Source: CAVTYH01 sp963773875 (GTDB taxonomy: Bacteria; Planctomycetota; Planctomycetia; Pirellulales; JADZDJ01). From it: a stretch of DNA of 64,000 nucleotides. The stretch is from positions 52,803 to 116,802 of the forward strand of contig CAVZCV010000007.1 in assembly GCA_963773875.1 (NCBI GenBank). The letters are read 5' to 3'. Under the pieces are notes generated by a model. It saw nothing but the letters and a program-made list of their open reading frames with translations, made no database searches and was not told the origin of the DNA. A program made the translations under genes and the position numbers. This document shows, one piece after another, positions 38,001-47,812 of the stretch (the stretch's first letter is position 1; each line of letters begins with the position of its first letter).

Positions 38001-41000
38001 TCAACGACGAGGTGACATTGATCTTCGTCGTCGACGCAGTGGCAGCACTGGTGAGGAAGTTCGCGACGCCGGTAGCAGCGTAGGTCAACGTACCGATTGT
38101 AAGCGGCGCGACCGTACCATCGCCGTGCGTCACGCCGTTTGCTGCTCCGCTGGTTACATTCACCGTGTTAATAGTTCCCGTGCCATCTACCAATCCCACG
38201 GTAATCCCAACGGGCACCGTGACCGCAGTCGAACTGTCCTGCGTGAACCTGGCACCGGCGCCGTTGACGGTGACGCCGCTTCCGGCGTTGACTGAACCAG
38301 AGCCCAGCAGCCGCAAATTGCCGGCGGTCACTGTCGTGGCGCCGGTGTAGGTATTGACCGCTGACAAACCGAGTGCACCAGCCCCGGCTTTGGTGAGACT
38401 ATTCACCGTGGTCCCGTTCGAAAGCGGGCTGGCGACTGTCAACATCGTACCGGCGGTCGCCGCGTTGGTCGTGATGGTGCGCACGGTACCCGCATTGGCG
38501 CCGAACGAAATGGGTCCGGTCAGCGTGAGATTTCGCGTGCCACCATAAACCAGGTCGAAGTTCCAGTTTTCTGGAGTGGCACTGGTTACCGCCACGCCGC
38601 TGGTGTTATCGATCCCCGGACTTCCAGTGCTAGCGCCGATGGTCAGCGCACCGGTGCCCAAGGCACTCGCGCTGTTAATACCAACCAAGCCGGCATTGAC
38701 CGTCGTTCCGCCGGTGTACGTATTAATACCGGAAAGGGACAATGTCCCAGCGCCGATTTTGGTCAATCCGCCGCCAACGTTTGCGGCGAGGGCAGCCGTA
38801 CCTGTAATCGAGCTCGTCGCGCCTATACCGCCGCCCAGCAGCGTAAATGTCGGCGCACCGGTGTAGCCGATACCTGGGTTCGTGAGTCTGATTCCGAGCA
38901 AGTTGCCCGTGGCGTAATCGATGACAGCCACAGCGGTCGCGCCCGTGCCGCCGCCGCCAGTGACCTGCACAAACGGCGTGTCGATGAAGCCGCTGCCAGT
39001 GACGGTCAGGCCCGAAATAAAATGATTGCTATCTGCTGTCGCCGCCACGCCGCTACCCGTGGGAGCCGAGAGGTTTTGAGGAATGGTGATGTTAACGTTA
39101 TTCGAATCAATCACGGCGCCTTCACTGTAAATAAACGCGCCGGTCAGACTCCGCATGAAATTTCCGTTGGCTACGTTAGTCCGCAGCGTGCCGCCGTGGA
39201 AGTTGAAAGTGCCCGATTGTGCTCCGCCGCCGTTGACCAGCGGCGTCGTAATCCGGCCGTTGTTGCTAATGCCGGTGCTGCCAATTGCGCCCAGGTTCAC
39301 AATGCCAGGAAAGCCAGCGCCAACTTGTACGCCTTCACCACCAGTGTTGCTCAAGACCAGTTGACCTTGTGCGGTGCCATTGCCGGAGATGTTGAACCAA
39401 CCAGGTCCGCTTCCGCCGCCCACCAAAATACCGCTGGCCGCGGCGGCCGTTGTCAACGTACCACCGGTGATATTCATCAGGCTTGACGAATTATTGAAGG
39501 CTGACCCGTTGCCGAATGAGCCCAAAGAAATGTCGTTCGTAGCGACGTTAATTGCACCACCGCTGAGGTTGATAACGCCAACACCGGTGCCGCCATTATC
39601 GCCCGCCAAGAAGCGACTGCGAGCCGCCACAAGGAAGCTGCCCGAGTTGTAAGTTCCACCGGTCACCGTCAGCGAGCCGTAGGAATTGGTGGTGGGTGCG
39701 AGCCACGTTTCACCTGTCGTGTTCACGGTGCCACCCGTGACAAAGAATGAAACATTATTACCGGGGTTGAAGCCGCCTTGGATGCTCGGATTGGTGCCAG
39801 TAATATTCAAAGTGCCTGCCGTGTTTTTCATCACACCGTCGACCATACGAATTTGATCGGACAGTGCGCCGCCTTGGACGGCTAGCGTGCCGGGGCCGGT
39901 CTTCACTAATCCGGTTGGCGCATTGATCGCTCCGACGCCAAAAGTCTTCGAATTCACGGTGACCGTGGTGAATCCAGGCGTCGCATTACTTGCGTTCGAG
40001 TTCACCGTGACGGCGCCGCTTCCAAGATTCAGATCGTTCGTGCCAGCAAAAGTAAGGTCTCCGTTCCAAGTTTGCGCATTATTAGTGAGCAATGTCGCTG
40101 CGGCACCGCTCGAATTATCGATGACCGCATTAAAAGGCAGAGTCAGTCGACCTTGTCCAATAGCACTCGCGGTTGCCGTATTGAGCACATTGGGAGTACC
40201 AATGTTGACAATTGCACCGGTGGTATTGAAGGAAGTTCCGCCGGAGTAAGTATTCGCGTTATTGATCGTCACACTGCCCGTACCCGTAACGATCACACCG
40301 CCGGCGCCTGTAATTCCAAACGTACCCCCCGAGCCATTCGAAGCACCAGTAAGGACATAGGCTTTCGAATTGTTGGCGAAGGTCGCAAGCGCAGGCTTAA
40401 CGTCGGAACCCGAAATGGTTACAGTAACCGGTCCAGCAGCTGTTGCAGTGTCATCGAATACGACAGCATCACCGAATCCGGATGCCGGCTCCATGTAATC
40501 GGTCTGCGTGGCCGGCGACGACTGAAGCACCCAATTATGGGGCGCTGACTGGGCAGTTTTGGTCCAGGTTCCATCTAAAGCACCGCTCCAAAGAGCATGT
40601 CGCCGCCAATCACCAAATCGATCGAGTTGCCCGAAGCTGTAGAAAGTTGAGCGGTCTGGCGAAAACCAAGCACCATGCTTGCCGTGTTCAGGGTAAAAGC
40701 GGAGGTCGGGCCATTAATGCTGCTATAGCCAACAAGTTTATAGGTATTGGTGACCCAGCCACCGCCACTGTTGACTGGATTTACCGTAATACTTCCTGCA
40801 CCATTAACGGTTAACGCTCCCGCGACCGCCAACGCAGCGGAGTCCTTCGTTGCCGTCGACGTAGTCGGGCGGACAGTTGCGGCACCGCTGAACGTAAGAT
40901 CAGTAAAATTTAATTGATTTGCCGTCACTACGGAACCAGCTGTCCCATTGGAAACGAGGTTTGCCGCCAGATTTGCAACTGCTACTGAGCCAACACTGCC

Positions 41001-42871
41001 AACACCATCGAGCGTACCATTGGTAACAGCAATTGCCGGGGCAATCGACTGCGAGCTGTTTTGCAGGAGTCGGCCACCGCCATCCACAGTGATACTACTG
41101 CTGGAATTAATTGCGGCAGTAGCACCAGTTAACAACAAAGTTCCGCCGGTTACAGCAGTTGGCCCTTTGTAGGTATTGAAGCCGGTCAGCGTCAAAGTCC
41201 CGCTCCCGGCCTTTGTAAACCCGCCGGTCGAAGTGGTATTGTCGACCAACGTAGCGCTCCCCGTGACTGAGCCCGTGCCGCCGCCACCTACAAGAGTAAA
41301 CGTCGGTGGGTCGAGATAATCGCGTCCAGGATTGGTGATTGTAATTCCAGTCAGACTTCCATTGCTGTCAATGTTTGCAACCGCCGTCGCTCCAATACCG
41401 CTCGTGCCAATGACCTGAACAACGGGTGTGCCGATAAATCCGGTGCCTGTTGCACTCAAGCCAGCCGCACTGACGCCGCTTCCGGTCGGTGCAAGGAGCG
41501 CCTGATTGACGGTTATATTGAAACCGCCATCGTCAATTGTCGCGCCACCACCATAAATGTATGCACCTCCGGCCAGCCCCTGCATGAACGTTGCATTGTT
41601 ACTCGTCGCCTTTAATACACCGCCATTAAAATTGACCGTGCCATTTCCCGTCGCACGATTTTGCGCTACTCTGGTCGTTGATGTGATGCCACCCGCAAGG
41701 TTCAAGACGCTTGTATTGTCTGCATTTTGCGAGAAGACAATTCCAGCGCCGGCGTTAACTTGCGTTGCGGTTGGACCGCTGGTCTCACCGGAAACGGTCA
41801 TCACTGAGTTAGTTTGCTCACCAACATAGATTGGCTGATTGACCGTCGTGACCGTGCCGCCACTTATATTCACGACACCGTGAACGGTGCCCACAGTCGT
41901 CGCGCCCCCGAAAGAGCCTATGGTTAAGGGCGATCCGTTGACTGTGAGCGAACCGGCCGACTGGTTGTACACTCCTTGACCGCCGCCTCGCGCCAATGCA
42001 AACCAACTTCCAGACGTTATGGCACCGCCATTGTTGTTAATGACGCCATAACTGCCATCCGCTGTCGCCATCCACATTTCGCCGTTGCCACCTGTCGGCG
42101 TCGATAACGTCGCTCCGGGCCCAACGTTAAGCGCCGCAGTGAGAAGAGTGGTCGCATTCCCGCCACCGACTACCACATATGGGTTGGTCGCGCTGGCCGC
42201 GGCTTGAATGAGCGAGCCCGTGAGATTTACTGTGCCCGCATTGATGATTGTTTGCCCGTTGTAAGTATTTGCGCCGGCGAGGGTGAGAGTCCCAGCACCG
42301 TTCTTCGTGAGCCCACCACCAGTTCCCGTGATTGCGCCACCCAACGTGATATTGCCTCCTCCTGCCGTCGTCGTAATCGTCGGATAGGTCGGAGGATTGG
42401 TCGATTGGCAGTGGTGATAATTGGGTCATTGATAACCTGCGCAGCGGTTGAATTGTTCGTGATACCACCCGTCAGGGTAAAACCATTCGTCGCCGGGGCC
42501 CCAGGATTAATTGTGTAAGACGACGCTCCAACGGTGAAAGTAATGCCAGCGATGTTAAACGCCGCCGGAGTCGTTAGATCGTCAGTAAGTGTCGTGCCAT
42601 TGGTGCCAGCCGCGCCAAATTGCAAGGTATCGTTCGAGACCGGTAATCCCGGAGTCCAATTCAAGGGATCCGTAAAAACTGGAGTAGCGCCATTACCCAG
42701 CCAAGTGTCATTGGCACCATAAGCCGACTGCGAGAGCAGACCCATGCCGCCGATCGATGTAATTGCGATTCCAGTCCGTAACGCTTTGAGATACCGCTGG
42801 AACCAGCTCTTACCCTTGATGCGTTGTACTGCGGTGGTGCGGCGGCGGGAACGTCGTGAGTTGCGTGACAT
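35029..42871 (-). CDS. giant PEP-CTERM surface protein with autotransporter-type repeats (two frame changes)
   Basis: Three consecutive frames join near 42395 and 40590 into about 2,614 residues. A long basic signal peptide ends LLSQSAYGAND. The body is Gly/Thr/Asn-rich beta-helix with at least seven autotransporter-associated strand repeats (for example KNGAGTLTLAGANTYNG, KIGAGTLSLSGINTYTG, VGVGTLMLSGNNTYTG). A large module recurs three times, each ending APTGSGV...GSGFIxxP, then a run of glycines. A dockerin-like segment (GDVNADGLVSNADI) and a PEP-CTERM anchor (PEPATFVLLLGAIPGVFVL, then RNWRR) close the protein. Exosortase would process it for surface display. Confidence 0.85.
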
Positions 42872-43378
42872 CTAGGAGTCTCCCTCGACAGTAAAGCTGA
42901 AGATGCGATTTTGTATCGGTGCCCAAGCAGCCGATCCCCCGTGCTGGCTCGAAGTTGTGAGCCGTTTTGCCCCGACGACAAACGAAATGAATTGTTCGAA
43001 CTGCAGTTGCGTTAACGTCGCAACGGCAGTCGCCACATCTCTGCTCTTTCCCCCGCGTTCCAGTCCCACTACTCCGGCGTTGCAAACACGCCGAGCCCGC
43101 CGGAGGTCGGGGGATAGGGAATTTCCGGACAGGCTCGGCGTTGGCGAATCAGCTCCGCGAACACTCATTTAAGCGAACGCGAAGTGTATACACTAACTGC
43201 GTGCACTTTAGCGATGCCGTTCAAAGGTGTCAAGCATTTGGTCGAAAGAAATGCGAACGGAATTTTGACGCTTCGAACGGGACAAAGTCGAAACCATCGC
43301 GCTAAAGCGAAAGCAGCATTCAATAATTAGATGGGCTGTGACGATGATGGTGAAAGATGGTGAAGCGGAGACGCATGG
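42872..43378. other. leader/intergenic region of the giant gene
   Basis: CGCCGAGCC (43089-43097) is perfectly inverted at 43132-43140 (GGCTCGGCG) with 34 bases between. GTGTATACAC (43184-43193) is a 10-base palindrome that could be an operator. Open frames on both strands overlap each other and have no coding character. Confidence 0.5.
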
Positions 43379-43684
43379 CTATTCTGTATTCGGCGCGGCG
43401 GAGCCGAGGCCCGGCCAGCACCTCTGATAAACGTCTAGTCTGTACGCTTGGTTCTCTTCGTATATGCGGTCCCATGTGCCAGCGCCGCATGTGGCATCAA
43501 GATGCGCAATTATGGTGCTGTTGTATCCGTGCTCGAATGACGATTTGGCCTCCCATGTAATGTCCGAACTGTGGATCACTTCCGAGAAACAGGCGGCAAG
43601 TGTCTTTGGCAATGTCGTCTTGCGCTCGCGGACACCGCGCTGATATTCGGCATCATGCATCATCGGCTTCCCGGGACTCGTCAC
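43379..43684 (-). CDS. hypothetical protein
   Basis: 101 residues with protein-like composition (KTLAACFSEVIHSSDITWEAK, FEHGYNSTIIAHLDATCGAG). No family recognised, no signal peptide. Two internal ATGs near the start are possible alternatives. Its upstream end touches a decayed IS110 piece, so it may be a truncated gene. Confidence 0.35.
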   Translation of the reverse strand: MTSPGKPMMHDAEYQRGVRERKTTLPKTLAACFSEVIHSSDITWEAKSSFEHGYNSTIIAHLDATCGAGTWDRIYEENQAYRLDVYQRCWPGLGSAAPNTE

Positions 43685-43803
43685 GCCGCCAACAAGTTAT
43701 CCTCCTGAGCAATGGCCCACACAAAGCCGACCAGTTCCCGGGCCACGGCGGTCACGGCTTTCTGACTGCTCTTGCCCCGATCGATCAATCTCCTAAAGCG
43801 GCG
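43681..43803 (-). mobile_element. IS110 transposase, C-terminal scrap
   Basis: RRFRRLIDRGKSSQKAVTAV, then ARELVGFVWAIAQE, is the extreme C-terminus of IS110-family transposases. It reads leftwards and stops at 43681. The sequence to its right is not the preceding transposase domain in this orientation. Confidence 0.8.
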
Positions 43804-43849
43804 CAATAGCGCTGCTCGGCTCGCTGGGCGATGCTCCGCACGCCGCACC

Positions 43850-43970
43850 GAGATCGGCAACTTTAAGCGCTTCCGCACCCCCAAGCAGTTGATGGCCTAT
43901 TTAGGCCTGGTGCCCAGCGAACACTCCAGTGGCAGCGCCAGGCGGCAGGGAGGAATTACCTGCACCGGCA
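43850..43970 (+). mobile_element. IS110 transposase_20 scrap, opposite orientation
   Basis: EIGNFKRFRTPKQLMAYLGL, then VPSEHSSGSARRQGGITCTG, is the conserved transposase_20 segment that normally lies about 60 residues before the piece at 43681-43803. Here it reads rightwards and only 46 bases away, so the two have been brought together head to head by an inversion or by two separate insertions. Confidence 0.8.
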
Positions 43971-44173
43971 CAGCGGGGAGGCCCAAAAAAGTCAAACGCG
44001 GCCTAATGCTGGCAGCCGATTGACGACCTGGTTTCATGCGGCTAGGGTGGTCGTTACGGACGCGCCTTTGAACGACACCTTGAGCAAACCATGCACGGAT
44101 CGCGCGGCCTTTTTAATTCGCAACTCGGATTCTCGCCGAAAAGCCCCCGGGGGACTCTTCTTGGAGCTAAAAC

Positions 44174-44536
44174 ATGATTCGCAAATCGATGTTTTCTGTC
44201 GTCGCATTGCTAGCGGCCCTAAGCTTGATCCAGTTCAATGGCTGCAGTCACGGCGCCGATGGGTCAGGCGCCAAAGCAGGCGATGCAAATCCAGAAGTGA
44301 CCGCTGCTTTAGCTCAACTTTCCGAGGAAGATCGTCGTCTGGCGCTGGCCCAAAAATATTGTCCCGTGCACCCAGAAAATCTTCTTGGATCGAAGGGCAG
44401 ACCATTTAAGTTGTTGATGATAAATCAGCCTGTCTTTCTCTGTCGCGCCGACTGCAAAGCCGAAGCAGAAAAGAACCCGAAAGCCACATTGGCAAAAGTC
44501 ACCGAATTGAAGAAATCCAATTCACCTGCAAAGTGA
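44174..44536 (+). CDS. small secreted protein with YHS-like metal-binding motif
   Basis: 120 residues with a Shine-Dalgarno (GGAG) before ATG 44174. The signal peptide MIRKSMFSVVALLAALSLIQ is followed by a cysteine at a possible lipidation site (NGCSH). The mature part, LALAQKYCPVHPENLLGSKG and PVFLCRADCKAEAEKNP, has the cysteine spacing of YHS-type or related heavy-metal proteins common in planctomycetes. A periplasmic or surface metal role is plausible. It lies between IS110 scraps and may have been moved there. Confidence 0.65.
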   Translation: MIRKSMFSVVALLAALSLIQFNGCSHGADGSGAKAGDANPEVTAALAQLSEEDRRLALAQKYCPVHPENLLGSKGRPFKLLMINQPVFLCRADCKAEAEKNPKATLAKVTELKKSNSPAK

Positions 44537-45030
44537 TGCAGGTTCGCTTTGTGCATTGGCCCTCCTCGCGATGCGGTGCGATTTTGTGACGATCTTCGCC
44601 AGAAGCATAGCTGGTTCGATCTGCCAGACGAAAACATTCTGCCGAGCATTATGCCGCGTCGAAAAAATCCCGGCGGCTAGTCCCGCTCAACTAACTCCTG
44701 CCCGCCGCGTGGCGTGAGGAAGACAAACTTAACACCAACACCGAACACATCCAGGAGGACGAGACGAGAGCGATTGGAAAGGGGAACCCTCGTCGCATTG
44801 TGGAGTCAGGCTGCTTGCCACTTGGCATCGGCCCAACACTCGCCGGCTAGACCGAGGCAGCCCCCGACGGAGCCATATCATGCGGTACCCAATCCGCGAA
44901 TATCAGAATGATCCTCCGACGGAGATCGAATCCTTGTGTACATCCAAACCGACGGCCGAGCCACAACGGGAGGACTGGTCAAATGAGAAAGAATCTACGC
45001 TTCGCGGCAGTATGCTTTTAGGAAGCGGCC
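44537..45030. other. intergenic region with IS110 debris
   Basis: 494 bases. A GGAG-rich segment near 44751-44760 and a short frame to 44911 have no protein character. The only recognisable part is the IS110 N-terminal scrap at 44903-44971. Confidence 0.45.
44903..44971 (-). mobile_element. IS110 transposase, N-terminal scrap
   Basis: AVGLDVHKDSISV, with the first catalytic aspartate, is the start of IS110-family transposases. It reads leftwards for about 20 codons and then diverges to a stop. With the C-terminal scrap at 43681 it spans 1.29 kb, the size of one IS110 element, but the inside is foreign. Confidence 0.7.
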
Positions 45031-45750
45031 ATGAACGTATCTCGTCGAGCACTGTGGGCTTTCTCTCAGACGATCGCGGATCGTTGGTTATGGGTGATAC
45101 CGACATGGATGGCATTTGTTTTAAGCAGCTCGGCAAATGGCGAAGACTGGCCCGCTTGGCGAGGCCCGCTGGGAACGGGAGTCTCCGCGGAAAGATCGCC
45201 GCCGATGCGCTGGAACGGCGCCGAAAGTCAAAATATCTGTTGGCGGACGCAGCTGCCAGATCGCGGCAACTCAACGCCAGTTGTTTGTGGCAATCGGGTG
45301 TTTGTGACGCAGGCGATCGAAAAAGATCAGCGTCGCACGGTGATGTGCTTTTCACGCAGCGACGGCAAGCTGCTCTGGCAATCAGGCATCAATGTCAAAG
45401 AGCGAGAACCGACCAACAGTCAGAATCCCTATTGTTCCGCCTCGCCGGTGACTGACGGAGAGCGAGTGATCGCCTCGTTTGGATCGGCCGGACTGTACTG
45501 TTACGACATGGATGGTACGGAGCAGTGGCATCGCGAATTGGGCCAGGTCGATTCCTGGCATGGCAGTGGGGCATCGCCGGTAATTTATCACGACCTGTGC
45601 ATTTTGAATTTCGGACCAGGCACGAATGCGGTTCTGGTGGCCTGCAACAAACGCACGGGAGAAATCGTTTGGAAGGTAATACCGCCAAAGACCATGCCCC
45701 CACCCTCGACCATGGGGTTCGCAGCGATGGCAGCGCAATTTGTTCGTTCC
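45031..45750 (+). pseudogene. PQQ-like beta-propeller protein, 3' truncated
   Basis: MNVSRRALWAFSQTIADRWLW begins a signal/anchor, then DWPAWRGPLGTGVS is the standard opening of planctomycete PQQ-repeat outer-membrane BamB-like or dehydrogenase-like proteins. Propeller blades follow (GNRVFVTQAI, RSDGKLLWQSG, YDMDGTEQWHRELG, NKRTGEIVWKV). After about residue 240 the sequence runs into IS256 DNA without the remaining blades. The frame stays open across the junction, making a chimeric frame that ends at an amber codon at 45918. Confidence 0.75.
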
Positions 45751-46182
45751 GCAGGAACAGCGGCCAAGAGCGCTACGGCGCCGACACGTTCTGCTGCCGA
45801 GCAAGCGTTCGACACCTTCCTGGAAACCTATCGCGCCAAATATCTCAAGGCGGTCGAGTGCTTACAGAAGGATCGCGACGTGGTCTTGACGTTTTACGAC
45901 TTCCCCGCCGAGCACTAGATTCACTTGCGCACCACCAATCCCATCGAGAGTACGTTCGCCACGGTGCGCTTGCGGCATCGCAAGACCAAAGGGAACGGCA
46001 CCCGCAGGCCTGCCTGACGATGGTCTACAAGCTGATGGAGTCAGCCGCCAAGCGTTGGCGAATGTTGAACGGTTCGAACTTCTTGCCCGAGGTCATCAGC
46101 GGAATTCGATTCATCGACGGAGTCAAACCCCAAGAAGCCGCCGCCTGATAAATTCCTATCCACAACTTCTTGCAATATCTCC
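45750..46182 (+). mobile_element. IS256-family element, 3' remnant
   Basis: APTRSAAEQAFDTFLETYRA, then KAVECLQKDRDVVLTFYDFPA, LRTTNPIESTFATVRLRHRK and MVYKLMESAAKRWRMLNGS are the C-terminal part of an IS256 transposase, including the catalytic glutamate (NPIES). A TAG at 45916-45918 replaces the expected tryptophan codon, and a missing C near 46003 shifts the frame. The end atccacaacttcttgcaatatctcc (46157-46181) looks like an IS256 terminal repeat. The left half of the element is gone. Confidence 0.8.
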
Positions 46183-46185
46183 TCG

Positions 46186-46400
46186 ACGACGATGTGATTC
46201 AAGTCAAAGACGAACAGGCCACAGAAACGACTAGAAAGCTTGCGAAGCTAGAAGGTTTAATGTGCGGCGTCAGCTCAGGGGCGGCCGCTTGGGCCGCGAT
46301 CGAAGTTGCGAGGAATCCGGAGAATAACGGCAAGCTGATAGTAGTCGTGCTGCCGGAACTCGGCGAGCGATATCTTTCCACCAAACTCTTTCCGGAGTGA
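46186..46400 (+). pseudogene. cysK: cysteine synthase C-terminal fragment
   Basis: VIQVKDEQATETTRKLAKLEG, then LMCGVSSGAAAWAAIEVARN and GKLIVVVLPELGERYLSTKL, match the last 70 residues of O-acetylserine sulfhydrylase. The PLP lysine and the main body are absent because an IS256 end directly precedes the fragment. It cannot be active. Confidence 0.85.
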
Positions 46401-46524
46401 GTTTTGCGATCGCAGCCATGCGGATCAATTTTACAAAAAATCTGTAACCAAATCGGTTGTCGTGACTCTGTACGGGTGTTCGGCGAGTCTTCGCCAGAGC
46501 CTTAACCCCTTTCTGAGATTAATC

Positions 46525-46994
46525 ATGCCAACTGCCAGCGATCGCTTATCTTCTGTTTATTTCCGCTTCGACTTACGAATGGACTTGTGCCGATTGTGGC
46601 CGGCGCCGATAAGTTTTTTAATTTGCTCACTCATTGGGACAAATATCTGCCCGCCAAGATTGCCACCAAGTTGCCTGTCAGTGCGGCGACTTTCATGATG
46701 ATCGTGGGGATCATTGAAATTGTCGCCGGTCTGGCTGTTTTAACGCTGTTTACTCGCTTTGGCGCCTACATCGTAATGATCTGGCTCATATTGATTGCAA
46801 TTAACTTGATCATAGCGGGATACTATGACATAGCCGTGCGCGATCTTAGTGATTGCCATTGGAGCCTACTCGCTCGGCAGGTTGCGGCATTGCACGGCGA
46901 CCACTGGCTTCCGTTTACGAGTCGTCCGGAGAGCATTTCGACGCATGCAGTGGTCAGGTGGAGACAAACGATCGCGATCGCGCCCCCTGCCTGA
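46525..46994 (+). CDS. DoxX-like membrane protein (frame changes)
   Basis: The start MPTASDRLSSVYFRF (46525) joins near 46570 to LVPIVAGADKFFNLLTHWDKY, the hallmark of DoxX/DUF417-like proteins. Three or four helices follow (FMMIVGIIEIVAGLAVLTLF, FGAYIVMIWLILIAINLII). A second slip near 46845 leads to VIAIGAYSLGRL, the family's last helix. It is about 130 residues. Quinone- or stress-related roles are proposed for the family. The 3' boundary is unsure because the end overlaps the sigma-factor gene. Confidence 0.6.
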
Positions 46995-47572
46995 ACGACT
47001 GTCCGATGAATCCATCGTCGAACGCGTAAGGGCGGGTGATATTGCCTCGTTCGAGCTGTTAATGCGGCGCTATAACCAGCGATTGTTCCGAATTCGCGCT
47101 GCATGATTGGCGAAGACTCCGAAGCGGAAGATATCGTGCAGGAAGCGTACACTTGCGGGCTTTTTAGAATCTTCACCAATTCGAGGGACGTGCGCCATTC
47201 TCGACCTGGTTGACAAAAATCGCGGTTTACGAGGCCGCAGCGCGACAACGAAAACGGCGACATTTGCGGTTTATGTCTCCAAGTCAGTTTGAAAACGAAA
47301 CGATGGCGCAGCACTCAAACGACCCACCTGCAGAAGAAGAAGCCAGCCGCAAAGAATTGGGATGTGTGTTGACGGCGGCCGTCGATGCGTTGCCCCTCGA
47401 CCTGCGCACTGTCTTCACTTTGCGAATCGTGGAGCAGCTCGACACGGAGCAGACCGCCGAGACTCTGGATCTGACGACAGCCAACGTAAAAACACGCTTG
47501 CATCGTGCGAAGCTGCAATTGCGCACATGGATTGACCGACAAATCGGCAAAGAATCGCGGCAAAGGCGGTAA
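46945..47572 (+). CDS. ECF RNA polymerase sigma factor (two frame changes and an amber codon)
   Basis: Three frames together spell an ECF sigma factor. LSDESIVERVRAGDIASFEL and MRRYNQRLFR form region 2.1. EDSEAEDIVQEAY is region 2.2-2.4. RAPFSTWLTKIAVYEAAARQR closes region 2, and LPLDLRTVFTLRIVEQLDTE with TANVKTRLHRAKLQLR is region 4. Slips lie near 47100 and 47152, each a lost base, and TAG stands near 47164-47166 where lysine or glutamine is expected. It may control the carbohydrate genes downstream. Whether it is functional is open. Confidence 0.7.
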
Positions 47573-47812
47573 ACAGAAGCCCACGCCGGTCGACTACGTG
47601 CAAGTGGCGCGCGATGCCATCGCCATCATCACACATGGCCCAGGTTTGGGTGCGGAAGTCGCGGCGGCGCGAAATCGCCGATTATGCATGCCCGCGGCCG
47701 TCGGCTTTTAATCGGCACGACAAACATGCAATTGGCGAAGGTTCCCGACAAAAGAGTTGTGGACCGTGTTTATAGTGCATACACTTTACACGATTGTCCA
47801 GCGAGGGATCTC
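47573..47812. other. leader region of the carbohydrate gene run
   Basis: 240 bases with no gene. An AT-rich stretch at 47768-47797 (tttatagtgcatacactttac) just before GAGG and ATG 47813 is a reasonable place for a promoter, but no clear -35/-10 pair is visible. Confidence 0.4.

Noticed and set aside
36000..41500. Plus-strand Pro/Val-rich frames of 60-240 codons across the giant gene
   Set aside because: They mirror Gly/Thr/Asn-rich codons of the PEP-CTERM protein and have no start signals.
42872..43172. Small frames on both strands before the giant gene
   Set aside because: They overlap each other, have low-quality composition and cover the inverted repeat; more likely leader DNA.
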